Below are positions 46,583 to 58,170 of a DNA stretch of 64,000 bases, piece after piece. Below the pieces are notes generated by a model that was not told where the DNA came from, did no database searches, and saw only the letters and a program-made list of their open reading frames with translations. The position numbers and the translations under genes are program-made. The stretch lies in the NCBI GenBank assembly GCA_004431415.1, contig QPMI01000066.1, forward strand, positions 1 through 64,000, read 5' to 3'. The stretch is from Cyanophora paradoxa. Lineage: Eukaryota; Glaucocystophyceae; Cyanophorales; Cyanophoraceae. Numbering within the stretch: the first letter of the stretch is position 1; every line of letters starts with the position of its first letter.

Positions 46583-49500
46583 ATGAGTAGCAGAGTACCA
46601 GCCGGCGCTGTCAAGACGAGCGCGACGTCGATGCGTAAGCATTTCGCCCCTGCCCACACAGCCACGCCTAGGCCTGACTTCGGCGCAGCGACGGCGACCT
46701 CGTCGTACCGCACGACCACGTACTCGTTGGGCAGCTCGTCCACCACAGCCGTGGGCCCCACCTCCACGACGACCGTCTCCCAGTCGTCCTCCGTCGCCGT
46801 CACTCTCCCGTTCGACAGCCACGGAACGTTCGAGGTCGACTGGGCCATCCCCGATGCGTTCGACATCCCCGGTCCGCGCCCTGCACCTCGACGCAAGGAT
46901 GGCCGCGCCGCGCCGCGCTGACAGCTTCCGATCCGCAGCGCCCGAGTCGGCGACTCCCACCTGCGTGCCCCGCATCAACTACAACGAGAAGTCCTACGTG
47001 CGCTCCGTTTGCGTGTCACAGAACAGCTTCTTCGTCGCAGCCGACGCCCGCGCAGCAGCAGGCGCAGGCGGGACAGAAGACGGGCGACGAGGTCAACACG
47101 CCGACGGCCAAGAGCGGCCTGCTGGACAAGCCGGTGGGCGGCGGCTCCTCGCGCTGCGGCAACGGCGTTCTCGAGCCTGGCGAGGTGGTCCCCGCTGCCC
47201 TCTGCTTCGCGGCCCGCGCCCGCCCGCCCGTCTCGAGCGCGCACACACGCAGGGCTGCGACAAAGGCGCGTGGAACGGCCTTCCCAGCTCCAACTGCACG
47301 CTGGCGTGCACCGTCCGCTCCAGTGCGCCGCGCCCCCCGCCCAACCCTCCGGGTCTCCTCCTGCTCCAGATCCGAGCGCGGGGGCGCAGCGACGACGATA
47401 ACGGACGGGTCGACAGTAAAGCCCGGTACGGGATCCGGGGGCGGGAAGGGCGGGAAGCCCTCCCTGCTGGATCCTGTCCCGGCCCCGCCTCCGCCCGCGC
47501 CCCCGGCGGCGACCGCGCCGCCCGTCCCGGCGCCGCCCCCGCCCGCGCCCCCGGCGACAAGCGAGCCTCCCGTCCCGGCGCCGCCCCCGCCCGCGCCCCC
47601 GGCGACAAGCGAGCCTCCCGCCGGCGCCTGCGGGAACGGCGTGCTGGATGCTGGAGAGGCCTGCGACCTGGGTGAGGGGGGGAGGGGCCCCCGGGCCGGG
47701 CCGGGCCGGGCCGCGTACCCCCGAACCGAACCCGTCCGCGCAGGCGTCGCAAACGGGCTGCACTGGTCCTCCTGCTCCGCCACCTGCACGCCCGTCAGCG
47801 CCGGTGCGCGCGCGCGCGGCGCTCGGGGCCGATCCCCGCGCCGAGCGCCGACGGGTTCCGCAGCGGCCAAGCCCGCCGTGTGCGGGAACAACGTCGTGGA
47901 GGCCGGTGCGCCTCGCCGGCCCGACCCGATCCGATCCGATTCGATACGATCCGATACGATTTGATCCGCGCGCCCGTGCGCCCGCCCGCCGGCGCAGGCG
48001 AGGAGTGCGACCAGGGCGTCGTGAACGGCCTCTCCATGTCCACGTGCTCGGCGACCTGTCGCACCGTCGTCCCATGTGAGGCCGTGCCCTCCTCCGCGCT
48101 CTCGGCCGATGCCGCCCTCCGTGGCTTACGCCGTTCGTCCGTTCGTTCGTTCGTTCGACGCCGCAGCGGCGCCGCTGCCCTCGCAGACGTGCGGCAACGG
48201 GGTGCTCGAGGGGACCGAGGGGTGCGACCTCGGTGCGTACCGTACCCCCCCCCCCCTCCCCCTTTTTCGTGGCCTCGCTCGCCCTGAGTTCGCCCCCTTT
48301 GCGCAGGCGCGATGAACGGGCTGCCGACCAGCGCATGCTCGGCCGCGTGCACCATCGTCCCGCTCCGTGCGGCCGCCCGCCCGCCTGCCCGGACCCTCAG
48401 CCTCTTCACTCACGCTCGCCCGCCCGCCCCGCAGCGCCGCCGCCCTCGGAGCTGGCCCCGCCGCCGCCCCCGCCGCCCCCGGCCTCAGCCGCGGTCTGCG
48501 GGAACGGGATTCTGGAGGACGGCGAGTTCTGGTGCGGCCGCGCGCCCGAGCGAGCCGTGCCGCGATCGCGAGGGGCGCGCCCCGCTCGCTCACGCCCGCC
48601 GGTCCGCAGCGACCTCGGCATGCTGAACGGCCTCTCGGCCTCGGCCTGCTCGGCCTACTGCCAGCCCTCCGTTCCTGCGACGCCCCGTGCGGCCCGTCCT
48701 CGCCCAACGCTACCTGTGCAGCTTACTCGCATCTCTCCGTCCGGCAGCGCCGCCGCCGCCGCCGCCGCCGTCGGAGCCGGCGCCAATCGAGGCGCCCGCG
48801 ACGGCGCCGGCGCCGGCGCCGGCGGGCCCCGCCTGCGGGAACGGGTTCATCGAGGCCGGCGAGCAGTGCGACGAGGGCCACAGGTCCGTCCGTCCACTAC
48901 TCTACTGATCCCACTCCGACCCCGCGCTGCTAACTCGCAACCAATAACTTCCCTTGCTCCGCCACCTAAGAATCTAGAAACGCTTATGTCCCATTAGGTC
49001 CCACTCTTACGCTTTAGCGGCTGCGCTGGCCGTGGCGGCTCTTGTGCTGCTTACTAATAACCCATAACCTCCCCCCGCGCTGCCACCTAAGAAGCTGGAT
49101 TCTTGATACTTCGGCGGCCGGCCCCACGTTGCTGACAACTTTTCCGTCGCAGCAACGGACAGCCCGGCTCGATGTGCGACTCCTCCTGCCTCGTGGTGCC
49201 CCTCGGTGCGTGAGCGTCAAGGCGCGATAACGCGTCTGCCTTTGCCGGGGCCGCCTCTGAGGCCGCCACGCCGCAGGCTCCCGCGAGGTTCCGCCGTCGG
49301 TCATCACCCCCGCCCCGAGCCGGATCTTCCTGTGCGGCAACGGCGTCCTGGACGAGGGAGAGGTGTGCCGTGCCCGCCCCGCCCCGAGTTACCTTCGACG
49401 ACGAGCTGGTTCTGCCGCAGGCGTGCGATGCCGGCCTCTGGAACGGTCTCGAATCCTCCAAATGCAGCGTCACTTGCTCCATCATGAACTCGGGTTTGGC

Positions 49501-52500
49501 ACTGCTGGGTTATTGCGATGTGCGCGTCTGTGTTGACGCCCGCCGCAGAGCCGGCCAGCGTGTGCGGAGACGGCGCCATCCAGGGCTCCGAGGCCTGCGA
49601 TCTCGGCGCCGCCAACGGCCAGCCGGGCGCCCTCTGCACATCCAACTGCGAGGTCATTCAGCAGATCTGTGGAGACGGCGCCATCCAGGGCTCCGAGGCC
49701 TGCGATCTGGGCGCCGCCAACGGCCAGCCGGGCGCCCTCTGCACATCCAACTGCGAGATCATCCAGCAGATCTGTGGAGACGGCGCCATCCAGGGCTCCG
49801 AGGCGTGCGATCTGGGCGCCGCCAACGGCCAGCCGGGCGCCCTCTGCACATCCAACTGCGAGATCATCCAGCAGATCTGTGGAGACGGCGCCATCCAGGG
49901 CTCCGAGGCGTGCGATCTGGGCGCCGCCAACGGCCAGCCGGGCGCCCTCTGCACATCCAACTGCGAGGTCATTCAGCAGATCTGTGGAGACGGCGCCATC
50001 CAGGGCTCCGAGGCCTGCGATCTCGGCGCCGCCAACGGCCAGCCGGGCGCCCTCTGCACATCCAACTGCGAGATCATCCAGCAGATCTGTGGAGACGGCG
50101 CCATCCAGGGCTCCGAGGCGTGCGATCTGGGCGCCGCCAACGGCCAGCCGGGCGCCCTCTGCACATCCAACTGCGAGATCATCCAGCAGATCTGTGGAGA
50201 CGGCGCCATCCAGGGCTCCGAGGCGTGCGATCTGGGCGCCGCCAACGGCCAGCCGGGCGCGCTGTGCACTGCCAACTGCGAGGTTATTCAGCAGATCTGT
50301 GGAGACGGCGCCATCCAGGGCTCCGAGGCCTGCGATCTGGGCGCCGCCAACGGCCAGCCGGGCGCCCTCTGCACATCCAACTGCGAGGTCGTTCAGCAGA
50401 TCTGTGGAGACGGCGCCATCCAGGGCTCCGAGGCGTGCGATCTGGGCGCCGCCAACGGCCAGCCGGGCGCCCTCTGCACATCCAACTGCGAGATCATCCA
50501 GCAGATCTGTGGAGACGGCGCCATCCAGGGCTCCGAGGCGTGCGATCTGGGCGCCGCCAACGGCCAGCCGGGCGCGCTGTGCACGGCCAACTGCGAGGTC
50601 ATTCAGCAGATCTGCGGCAACGGGTCCATCGGTCCGCCCTCTCCACCATCGTTCCCGCTTTATAAGCCGCTGGTCTGTCCTCTCCAATCTCTGACCCGTT
50701 TCTCGGCAGAGGGAACGGAGAAGTGCGATCTGGGCGCCGCCAACGGCCAGCCGGGCGCGCTGTGCACTGCCAACTGCGAGGTTATTCAGCAGATCTGCGG
50801 CAACGGGTCCATCGGTCCGCCCTCCCTGCCATCATCGCGCTTTATAAGCCGCCGGTCTTTCCTCTCCAGTCTCTGACCCGTTTCTCTGCAGAGGGGACGG
50901 AGAAGTGCGATCTCGGCGCCGCCAACGGCCAGCCGGGCGCGCTGTGCACGGCCAACTGCGAGGTTATTCAGCAGATCTGCGGCAACGGGTCCATTGGTCC
51001 GCCCTCTCCGCCGTCTCTTCGCTTTTAAAGCCCCCGGTCTTTCCTCTCCAGTCTCTGACCCGTTTCTCCGCAGAGGGAACGGAGAAGTGCGATCTCGGCG
51101 CCGCCAACGGCCAGCCGGGCGCGCTGTGCACGGCCAACTGCGAGGTCATTCAGCAGATCTGCGGCAACGGGTCCATCGGTCCGCCCTCTCCGCCATCTCT
51201 TCGCTTTATAAGCCGCCGGTCTTTCCTCTCCAGTCTCTGACCCGTTTCTCTGCAGAGGGAACGGAGAAGTGCGATCTCGGCGCCGCCAACGGCCAGCCGG
51301 GCGCGCTGTGCACGGCCAACTGCGAGGTTATTCAGCAGATCTGCGGCAACGGGTCCATCGGTCCGCCCTCTCCGCCGTCTCTTCGCTTTTAAAGCCGCCG
51401 GTCTTTCCTCTCCAGTCTCTGACCCGTTTCTCCGCAGAGGGAACGGAGAAGTGCGATCTCGGCGCCGCCAACGGCCAGCCGGGCGCGCTGTGCACGGCCA
51501 ACTGCGAAGTCATTCAGCAGATCTGCGGCAACGGGTCCATCGGTCCGCCCTCTCCGCCATCTCTTCGCTTTATAAGCCGCCGCTTATTCCTCTCCAGTCT
51601 CTGACCCGTTTCTCTGCAGAGGGAACGGAGAAGTGCGATCTCGGCGCCGCCAACGGCCAGCCGGGCGCGCTGTGCACGGCCAACTGCGAGGTTATTCAGC
51701 AGATCTGCGGCAACGGGTCCATCGGTCCGCCCTCTCCGCCGTCTCTTCGCTTTATAAGCCGCCGGTCATTCCTCTCCAGTCTCTGACCGCTTTCTCCGCA
51801 GAGGGAACGGAGAAGTGCGATCTCGGCGCCGCCAACGGCCAGCCGGGCGCGCTGTGCACGGCCAACTGCGAGGTTATTCAGCAGATCTGCGGCAACGGGT
51901 CCATCGGTCCGCACTCATTTCCGCCTTGACTGCCGCTAGTCGTTCGTCGACGATCTGTAACTTTTCGCTTCTGCACCAGAGGGGACGGAGGGCTGCGATC
52001 TGGGCGCCGCCAACGGCCAGCCGGGCGCGCTCTGCACGGCCAACTGCCAGCCCGTCCAGCAGACGTGCGGCAACGGCGTCCTCGAGGGCACCGAGCTGTG
52101 CGACGCGGGCTCGTGGAACGGCCTCCCGGACTCGACTTGCTCCCGCGCCTGCACGCCCCAGACGCCCGGTCCGCCTTCGCTTCCCCCTTCGCTTCTTCCG
52201 TTCGTTCGTTCGTCTTCCAACGGAAGCGTTCCAACTGCAGCCCCGCCGCCGCCCGCGGCTGTCTGCGGGAACGGCATGGTCGAGGCCGGGGAGGCGAGTG
52301 CCGCTTTGGTTCCCCCGTCCTTCCCTTCGCCCGCCTCGTCTGACCGCTCTGCTTCGCAGGCCTGCGACGCCGGGGTGCAGAATGGGCAGCCGTTCTCCAC
52401 GTGCTCCGCAACCTGCACGGTCGTCCCGCCGGGTCCGCCCTAATTTCCGGATTTCCGCTTGCCGTAATCTGCAATCTCTGACTTTGTCGCCTCGGATGCA

Positions 52501-54665
52501 GCTCCGGCGGCGGCCGTCGTGGCGCCCAAGGAGGAGGCGGTCCCGGCCCCGCCCGCGCCCGTGGCCGAGCCGGCCCCGCCTGCCCCCGCGGACCCGGCCC
52601 CGCCCACCACCAACTGGCCCTTCCAGGGCATCTCTGAGCCGGCCCCGTCCGAGCCCGCCCCGGCCGAGCCGGCGCCGGCCGCGCCCGCGCCGCCCCCCGC
52701 CCCGGAGCCGGCCCCGCTGCCGCCCCCGCCCCCGCCCCCGCCACCGCCGCCGGCCACCGCCACGTGCGGCAACGCCGTCCTCGAAGCCGGCGAGGTCCGG
52801 GTCCACTTGCCCTGCCCTTCCTGTGCCCCTTCTAACCCTTTTTAAAAGGAATGCGACGAGGGGGTCCTGAACGGCGTGCCCGGCCTCGGGTGCAGCCACG
52901 TCTGCACGCTCGCCGCCGCCGCCGGCGAGGCCGCCGGCGAGGCCGCCTCGCCTCCGCCCCCGCCCCCGGCCCCGGCCCCAGCCCCGACCCCGGTCTCCAG
53001 GGAGACCGTTCCCCCGCCGCCCCCGCCGCCGGCCCCCGAGGCGCCGCCCGCCGGAGCCACCTGCGGGAACGCCATCGTCGAGGAAGGGGAGGACTGCGAC
53101 GTGGGCCCCCTCAACGGCGCCCCGGGCCTCAACTGCAGCACCGTCCGCCCACCTCTCCCCCCCGTTCGTTGCCCCCTCGCACCCGTCTGAGCGGCCGGCG
53201 CAGACGTGCACGCGGATCGGTCCGATCGGCTCGGCGAACGTTCAGCCGTCCGTCTGCGGGAACGGTGCGCCGGCCGGGGGCCTCGGGCCTCAGTATCCTC
53301 ACCTGAGCGGCCATCTGAGCGTCTGAGCGCCGCGCGCGCAGGGTGGCTCGAGGTTGGCGAGGAGTGCGACGAGGGGCCCCACAACGGGCAGGCCGGCGCC
53401 GGCTGCAGCTCCGCCTGCACCCTCTCCCACGCCACCGCCGCCCCCCCGCCGCCGCCCGCCCTCCCCGCCGTAGACGTCGTCGTGCCCGCCCCCACGTCCC
53501 CGCCCCCGCCGGCGGCGCCCGCCCCGGCTCCCGAGGCCGCCCCGGCCCCGGCCCCGGCCCCGGCCCCCGGAACGGCGCTGCAGCGTCCCAACACGTGCGG
53601 CGACGGCGTCGTCCAGCCCGCCAACGGCGAGGCGAGCCCCTCGCCCTTCTTTCGCGCCCGTTCTCCTCGTTCGTTCTCCTTACGGCGGGGGATCGTTCGT
53701 CCGTTCGTGTGCGCAGACGTGCGACTTGGGCGCGGCGAGGAACGGTCAGCCGGACGAGTTCTGCTCGTCCGACTGCCAGGACCGGTGCGGCGCGATCGCG
53801 ACCGCGATCGCGAGCCGCCCCCCCCCTCCTAACCCTCTACCCCGCTCCCTTCCCCTCCCCCCCCCCCTCCAGGGGATACGGGTGCCCTGAGGAGTGCCCG
53901 CACGGCGTCGTCGGCACGGGCTGCGTCTGCGTCATGCACGAGAAGGTGCCTTGCTGAGTCTCCCGAGTTTTAGAGATATTACAGCTCCCGACTTTCATCA
54001 GAGATATTAAGGCTGCCTCTAAGTAAAGCTTGTTGATGCTCCCAAGCCACGTTCAAGGTCTAGATATGCTTCTTCCCTCACGTGGGGGCGCCCCCCCGCG
54101 CGCGCAGCACCTCGACAAGGTCTGGCCTCTCCAGAAGGGTGCCACGCAGGCGGCACCGGCCGCTGCGCCGGCCGCGGCTGCGGCGGGCCAGGAGGAGACG
54201 CAGGCCCAGGCCCGCTCCGCGCCCGAGCAGCAGCAGCCGCAGCAGCAGCAGCCGGCCCAGCCGGCCCCGAGCGGCGGCGGCGGTTTCCTCCAGGGCCTCA
54301 TCCCCTCCGAGTGGCTCGCCGAGACCGACGCCGACTCCGATCTCCTCTGGTACCCTCCCTGTTGTCTTTCTCTTCCCCCCCCCCCCCCCCCCCCCTCGCT
54401 TCCGCTTCGTTTGCCCGACCGGGGCCCGCCGCAGCGCGCTGGAGGAGGAGATCCCCTCCGTCGACGGGAGCCGTCCCGCCTGGATCGAGGCACGTGTACC
54501 CCCCAAACCCCACCCGCACCCCTCCCCCGACCCCGTGAGAACCCTGTACCCCCGCAGGCGGATGCGGCGGCGTCGGAGCACGGCGATGAGGAGCTCGACG
54601 TATCCCTCTGGGTTCGCTGTACCCCACCCTTTCTCTGTAATCCCCTCTTCTGCCCCGTGACGTGA
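46583..54665 (+). CDS. Giant DUF4215 / Myxococcus cysteine-rich repeat protein
   Basis: The Ser/Thr-rich N-terminal part (TTTYSLGSSSTTAVG; FDSHGTFEVDWAIPDAFDIP) leads into roughly thirty disulfide repeats of the form CGNGxxExGExCDxGxxNG-x(5-8)-C-x3-C (DUF4215, the bacterial myxo disulfide repeat). Seven or so divergent repeats separated by introns and Pro-rich linkers (47100-49480) are followed by ten near-identical intronless repeats (49563-50612), eight intron-bearing repeats (50613-52065), then about six divergent ones with long Pro/Ala linkers. The last Cys exon is GYGCPEECPHGVVGTGCVCV. A Gln/Ala-rich and acidic C-terminus (FLQGLIPSEWLAETDADSDL, ALEEEIPSVDGSRPAWIE) ends at 54665. Such repeats are normally secreted or on the cell surface, but no signal peptide is seen at this start and an upstream exon is probable. 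A GC-donor intron (GNGMVEAGE|ACDAG) is supported by phase. Confidence 0.75.
47480..47640 (+). repeat. Pro-rich linker repeat PVPAPPPPAPPATSE
   Basis: Two nearly identical units of about 51 bp, plus a partial third, encode PPVPAPPPPAPPATSEP before a CGNGVLDAGEACD repeat. Confidence 0.8.
49563..50612 (+). repeat. Intronless subarray: ten 105-bp coding repeats
   Basis: Units start at 49563, 49668, 49773, 49878, 49983, 50088, 50193, 50298, 50403 and 50508, exactly 105 bp apart. Each encodes a 35-residue module containing CGDGAIQGSEACDLGAANGQ and an SNCE/ANCE turn. Differences between units are a few synonymous changes (GAGGTC/GAGATC, GCGTGC/GCCTGC). Confidence 0.95.
50613..52065 (+). repeat. Intron-bearing subarray: eight repeats of 105-bp exon plus intron
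   Basis: Units start at 50613, 50796, 50978, 51160, 51342, 51524, 51706 and 51888 (period 182-183). Each is interrupted at the same phase-1 site (CGNGSI|EGTEKCDLGAANG) by an intron that begins GTCCGCCCTC and ends TTTCTCNGCAG. The first seven introns (50632-50709 to 51725-51801) are 77-78 bp and nearly identical. The eighth (51907-51979) is unrelated after its first bases. Symmetric 1-1 exons of 105 nt keep the frame whatever the copy number. Confidence 0.95.
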
Positions 54666-56520
54666 GCTTCGCGCCTCAGATCTGAGCAGCGCGCTGCCCG
54701 GGCCCGGGGCCCAAGAGTGTATTCAGCTTATTGCATGCAGTATAAATTGTCTTTTCCGTAGCCTCGCAAGTATTTGTATTTCAATTCTATTGCAACAATG
54801 TGGCAGCCTCCTTCAAATTTGCGCCTCGGATCTGAGCAGCACGCTGCCGGGGCCCGAGAGTGGTATTCAACTTATTGCACGCAATATCGACATGTACACT
54901 AGTACTTGTTCTGCAGCTTCGCAAGTATTCGAAATTAAAAAGTGTGGCCATGGCGCATATATAATGATCTGGCATGCACAGCCTTCGAAATTCTTGATCA
55001 TGCGCCGCAGGGCTGGTAATTGCAATTGTGAGCTAATTAATTATAACGTTTAACGTACGGAGTATACGTGTGCAGCATATGGCAGGGACGCGCGATATCC
55101 GATGATCGATATCCGATGATCCGATCGTGATCCTGGCGGAACGCGCCGCGGCGCGATGCGGTGATCATGATGGGCATGCGCAAGCCCCATGCATATGTCG
55201 AGGCCCGGCGGCCCTGATCATGATCATGATCATGATGTTCGAAAAAATTCGCAAGTCACTGCGGCCAGGTCCGACGGTCGTCGTTGGCACGTGCGTGAAT
55301 TCTTGGCCATGGTCCCGTATGCTCATCTCTCGACTTGACACAGACCGACACTCTATCTCTAGATCTATCCCAGCCGTTTGTCTTGGTGTGTGCGAATTCA
55401 TATTTCTTCCACGTGCATTAATTCAACTAGTACTGGCAGTTCAAAACAATTTCAATTCAAGGCTAAAGCTAGAGGCTACAGTTGATGAATGCAGCTACTT
55501 CATTGGCAGTGAAATATTGATGCAAATTGATGGGATATCGCTGTATGAATGGAATAGCAGCGGCACTAGTACTAGTACTACGGAATGGAAAAGCAGCGGC
55601 ACTAGTACTAGGGTTCATTGATTCATTCACTCGGGTCGGCTGCGGTCAGGCGAGCGCGTCGGGCGCGGGGTCGGCGGCGGCGGCGGCGAGCTGGGCCGCC
55701 CCGGCCTCGGCGGAAATGTCGGCCAGCTCGGCGTCGACTTCCTCCTCGAAATCCGCGAGCGCCGCCTCTCCTCCGTCCAGCTCCGGCGCCGCCTGGCGGA
55801 GGGCGTTCAAGAATGTGCATCGAGCAAAGAAGAATTGTTTCTAGGGGCCCAGCTATTCATGATATATATAAATATATTCATGATCATCATCGCCGAGTCG
55901 GGGCGGCTGATATTTGATCCGCGTCAAATTGTTTTCAGGTGGCCGATAGCTAGCTTTCCATGATCATCACTGGGGCGTCTGAACGTCCAGCGGACCTGCG
56001 TGTGGGCGACGAGCTCGTGATCCTCGTCTACCCCGGCGTCCGCGGCCGGCTGGGTCGAGGTCGACGCGGGCGTCGGCGCCGACTGGTACCACTTGACCCC
56101 GTCGGCCCTGCGCGGGCGGACAAGCGCGTCAGATCTGACCTCCGCCGATCGCGAGTCGCGAGGCCTAGGGCCGTGATCGGCGGTGCGCGTGCTTACATGT
56201 CGCGGAGCTGCGTGCAGATGCGGGCGAAGAGGAACCGAGATCAGCGGGCCCCGGTTGGATGGGGGGCGAGGGGAGCAGGGGGGGAGAGGGGGGAGGAGGG
56301 GGGGGGGGGAGGGGAGGCGGAGGGGGGGGGGGGATTAAAAACTGCGCACCCCGCCCCTGTCGGCTCCCCAGAGGCCCCAGCACTGCCACTTTGCGGTGGC
56401 ATCGGCCGCCGCGAAGGCCTCAACGGCGCCGCCCCCCAGCAGTCGCCGCCCGGCGCCGACTCCCCGCCGTCGCAGACCTCTGCGGAACACCCTCGGGTAA
56501 GAATTTTTTAAGTTGTTTCG
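54393..56520. repeat. Segmental duplication, copy 1
   Basis: Matches 61872-64000 at an offset of 7477-7481 bp in direct orientation. It contains the last exons of the cysteine-rich gene (+), AT-rich spacer with GATCAT palindromes (about 55214-55236), and the 3' exons of a minus-strand gene. The left edge lies at a CGCTTCCGCTTCGTTTGCCC sequence preceded by poly-C. Confidence 0.95.
54666..55645. other. AT-rich convergent spacer within the duplication
   Basis: Holds an internal direct repeat (GCGCCTCNGATCTGAGCAGC at about 54671 and 54823), GATCAT and CATGATCATGATC palindromes, and ACTAGTACTAGTACT runs near 55565-55610. No gene seen. Confidence 0.5.
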
Positions 56521-57070
56521 TTCATAATAAGGATCCTAGGCCCGGTCGTGCAGGGCGCGCGCGCGGCGGCGCACCGGCGGTGTACCCGGCCCTTACGCAC
56601 AGGACCTTCGCCTGGTCCCTGATGTTGGTCCCGCCGCAGTCCTCGAGGTTGGCTGCCCCCGCGGAAAGGATAGCGTGCGAGCCCAAGTAAGAATATTAAT
56701 GCCGTGGATTACAAATGAAAGCGGCGCAAGCAAGCAAGCAAACGCTGCGCGCCTGAGCCAGACTCTCCTTTTAACGTGCAGCTCTTCCAGCGCCATCGCA
56801 GGTTTCCGTGTCGAAGAGCTGCGAATGCATGTGGAGTGAATATTCAACACTGCCTTATAAATTACGGCGGGCCGGGCCGGGGCCGGCCAGGTTGGGCCCG
56901 GTCGGGTGTCGCCTCGGGCTGATGAAAAGGCTCTAGATTTAAAGCTAGCCTAGTAGACTCTGAGATCTCATCTGGCCCGCGGGCTGCACCTTGACGCGGT
57001 CATTCTTGTGGTACTTGATCGTGCAGGCAACGAGGCTCGCGTCTGGTGCCATGTGGACGTGCACGTGAGC
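55646..57070 (-). CDS. Unrecognised minus-strand gene, 3' exons
   Basis: Candidate exons read on the minus strand, from 5' to 3': MAPDASLVACTIKYHKNDRV plus KVQPAGQ (about 57067-56970); LFDTETCDGAG (about 56800); AGAANLEDCGGTNIRDQAKV plus LC (about 56680-56610); EVCDGGESAPGGDCWG (about 56490); KWYQSAPTPASTSTQPAADA plus GVDEDHELVAHTQ (about 56095-56010); and a terminal exon FLNALRQAAPELDGGEAALA to stop at 55646. Each is bounded by plausible splice sites and the last is acidic and helical. The Cys/Gly-rich pieces might belong to a secreted protein. I do not recognise the family, and the 5' end is not located. Confidence 0.4.
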
Positions 57071-58170
57071 CTAAACCACGGAAGGAACTGCGCGCGAGCC
57101 CGGATCATGATCATGATCATGCATATGCATATGATCAGAGCTCGAGTCCAAGATGAAGGGAAGCGCACGCACGCGTCCTATCAGATGTGGGCCTCGATGT
57201 GCACCAATGTTCACCGGCGAGTCGCCGCGCGCAGCCCCGGCCCGCGAACGAGCGGCTGAACTCGCTTCGAATTCCGCGATCCGCCGACGCGCACGATGAA
57301 CCAGCCGTACTACGTATATATATACGCAGCCACGGGCTCGAGCTCAGCGCTCGCCGGTCGCCGTCGCAGCTGCAGAGTCAGTGCAGACTCACCGCGCCGA
57401 CGCGACGTGTGAATTCGCAGCAGAATTCGAATTCGAAAGACGAGCTAGCGCTGCGCTCAGCTGCAGCTAGGAAGCGCTTGATGCGCTGGCTGCAAGCCTA
57501 GGCCTGCGCGTCCGACCGGACCGCGAACGCTTCGAGCCAATGCTCACGGTACAAGGAGTCCTCTGTGACTCAGCAAGCGCTGAATGCTAGCGCTACGAAT
57601 TCGAGCTCAGCGCGGCTCGCCGGGGAGCGCTAGCGCGCGGCGCGCGGCAGGCCGCCTAGCGCCTGTGCAGGGAGCAGCCTGAGGGAGCAGCGCTGGTGCG
57701 CCCGCCGTGCGCAGCGGTGTCTGCGGTGCGCTTCATGATCATCAGACGCGCATGCGGCTCGAGAAAGAGGCTTGAAGCGAGCAGCCGGGAGGCTAAAAAA
57801 AAGAGCGGTACCAAGTGCCCCTACTTCTAGCCTTCCGGCGGGTACCGTAGTTACATCCGGCGTGTCAGCGCGCGCTATAAATAGCTAAGCAGCCTAGGCG
57901 TGATCATCGGATGCATATATCGATGGCGCCGGCGCCGCCTCGCGGCCGGCGGTGTCGCCAGCGGCGCCGGCGGGCGGCTGCGGCGGGCCGGAATGCATTG
58001 GTCTTGATATTTCGCTGATCTCGCTCACCCGCTACCGCCTCCGCCTTAAGCTTAAGCTTCGCCGCGGACACGCCGGCGAGCTCGAGGCCAGCTAGCAGCA
58101 GGGGGCTGCGGGCGGGGCAGGGCGGGGCGGGGAAGGGGCCACGCTAGCCCTGCTACAGCCGCCCGGTCCC
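57071..58170. other. Intergenic or undetected 5' exons
   Basis: Lower-GC sequence with CATATGCATATGATC palindromes (57104-57135), many GAATTC, GAGCTC and GCTAGC hexamers and TATATATACG near 57315. It may include the 5' part of the unrecognised minus-strand gene. Nothing else supported. Confidence 0.35.

Noticed and set aside
46570-46896. Minus-strand ORF ending in a hydrophobic tail (VALVLTAPAGTLLLILSY)
   Set aside because: The plus strand has matching splice sites and joins smoothly to the cysteine-rich gene; the minus frame lacks neighbours or homology.
49482-50687. Long antisense repeat ORF opposite the 105-bp array
   Set aside because: An antisense frame kept open by the 105-bp (multiple of three) periodicity; the sense strand has the Cys pattern of a known domain.
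49563-52065. CRISPR-like regular array
   Set aside because: The repeats are coding with constant frame and there are no unique spacers; the 77-bp interruptions are introns with GT...AG ends.
55205-55240. GATCAT palindromic run as a replication origin or telomere-like element
   Set aside because: Too short, and no associated motif; recorded only as simple palindromic sequence in the duplication.
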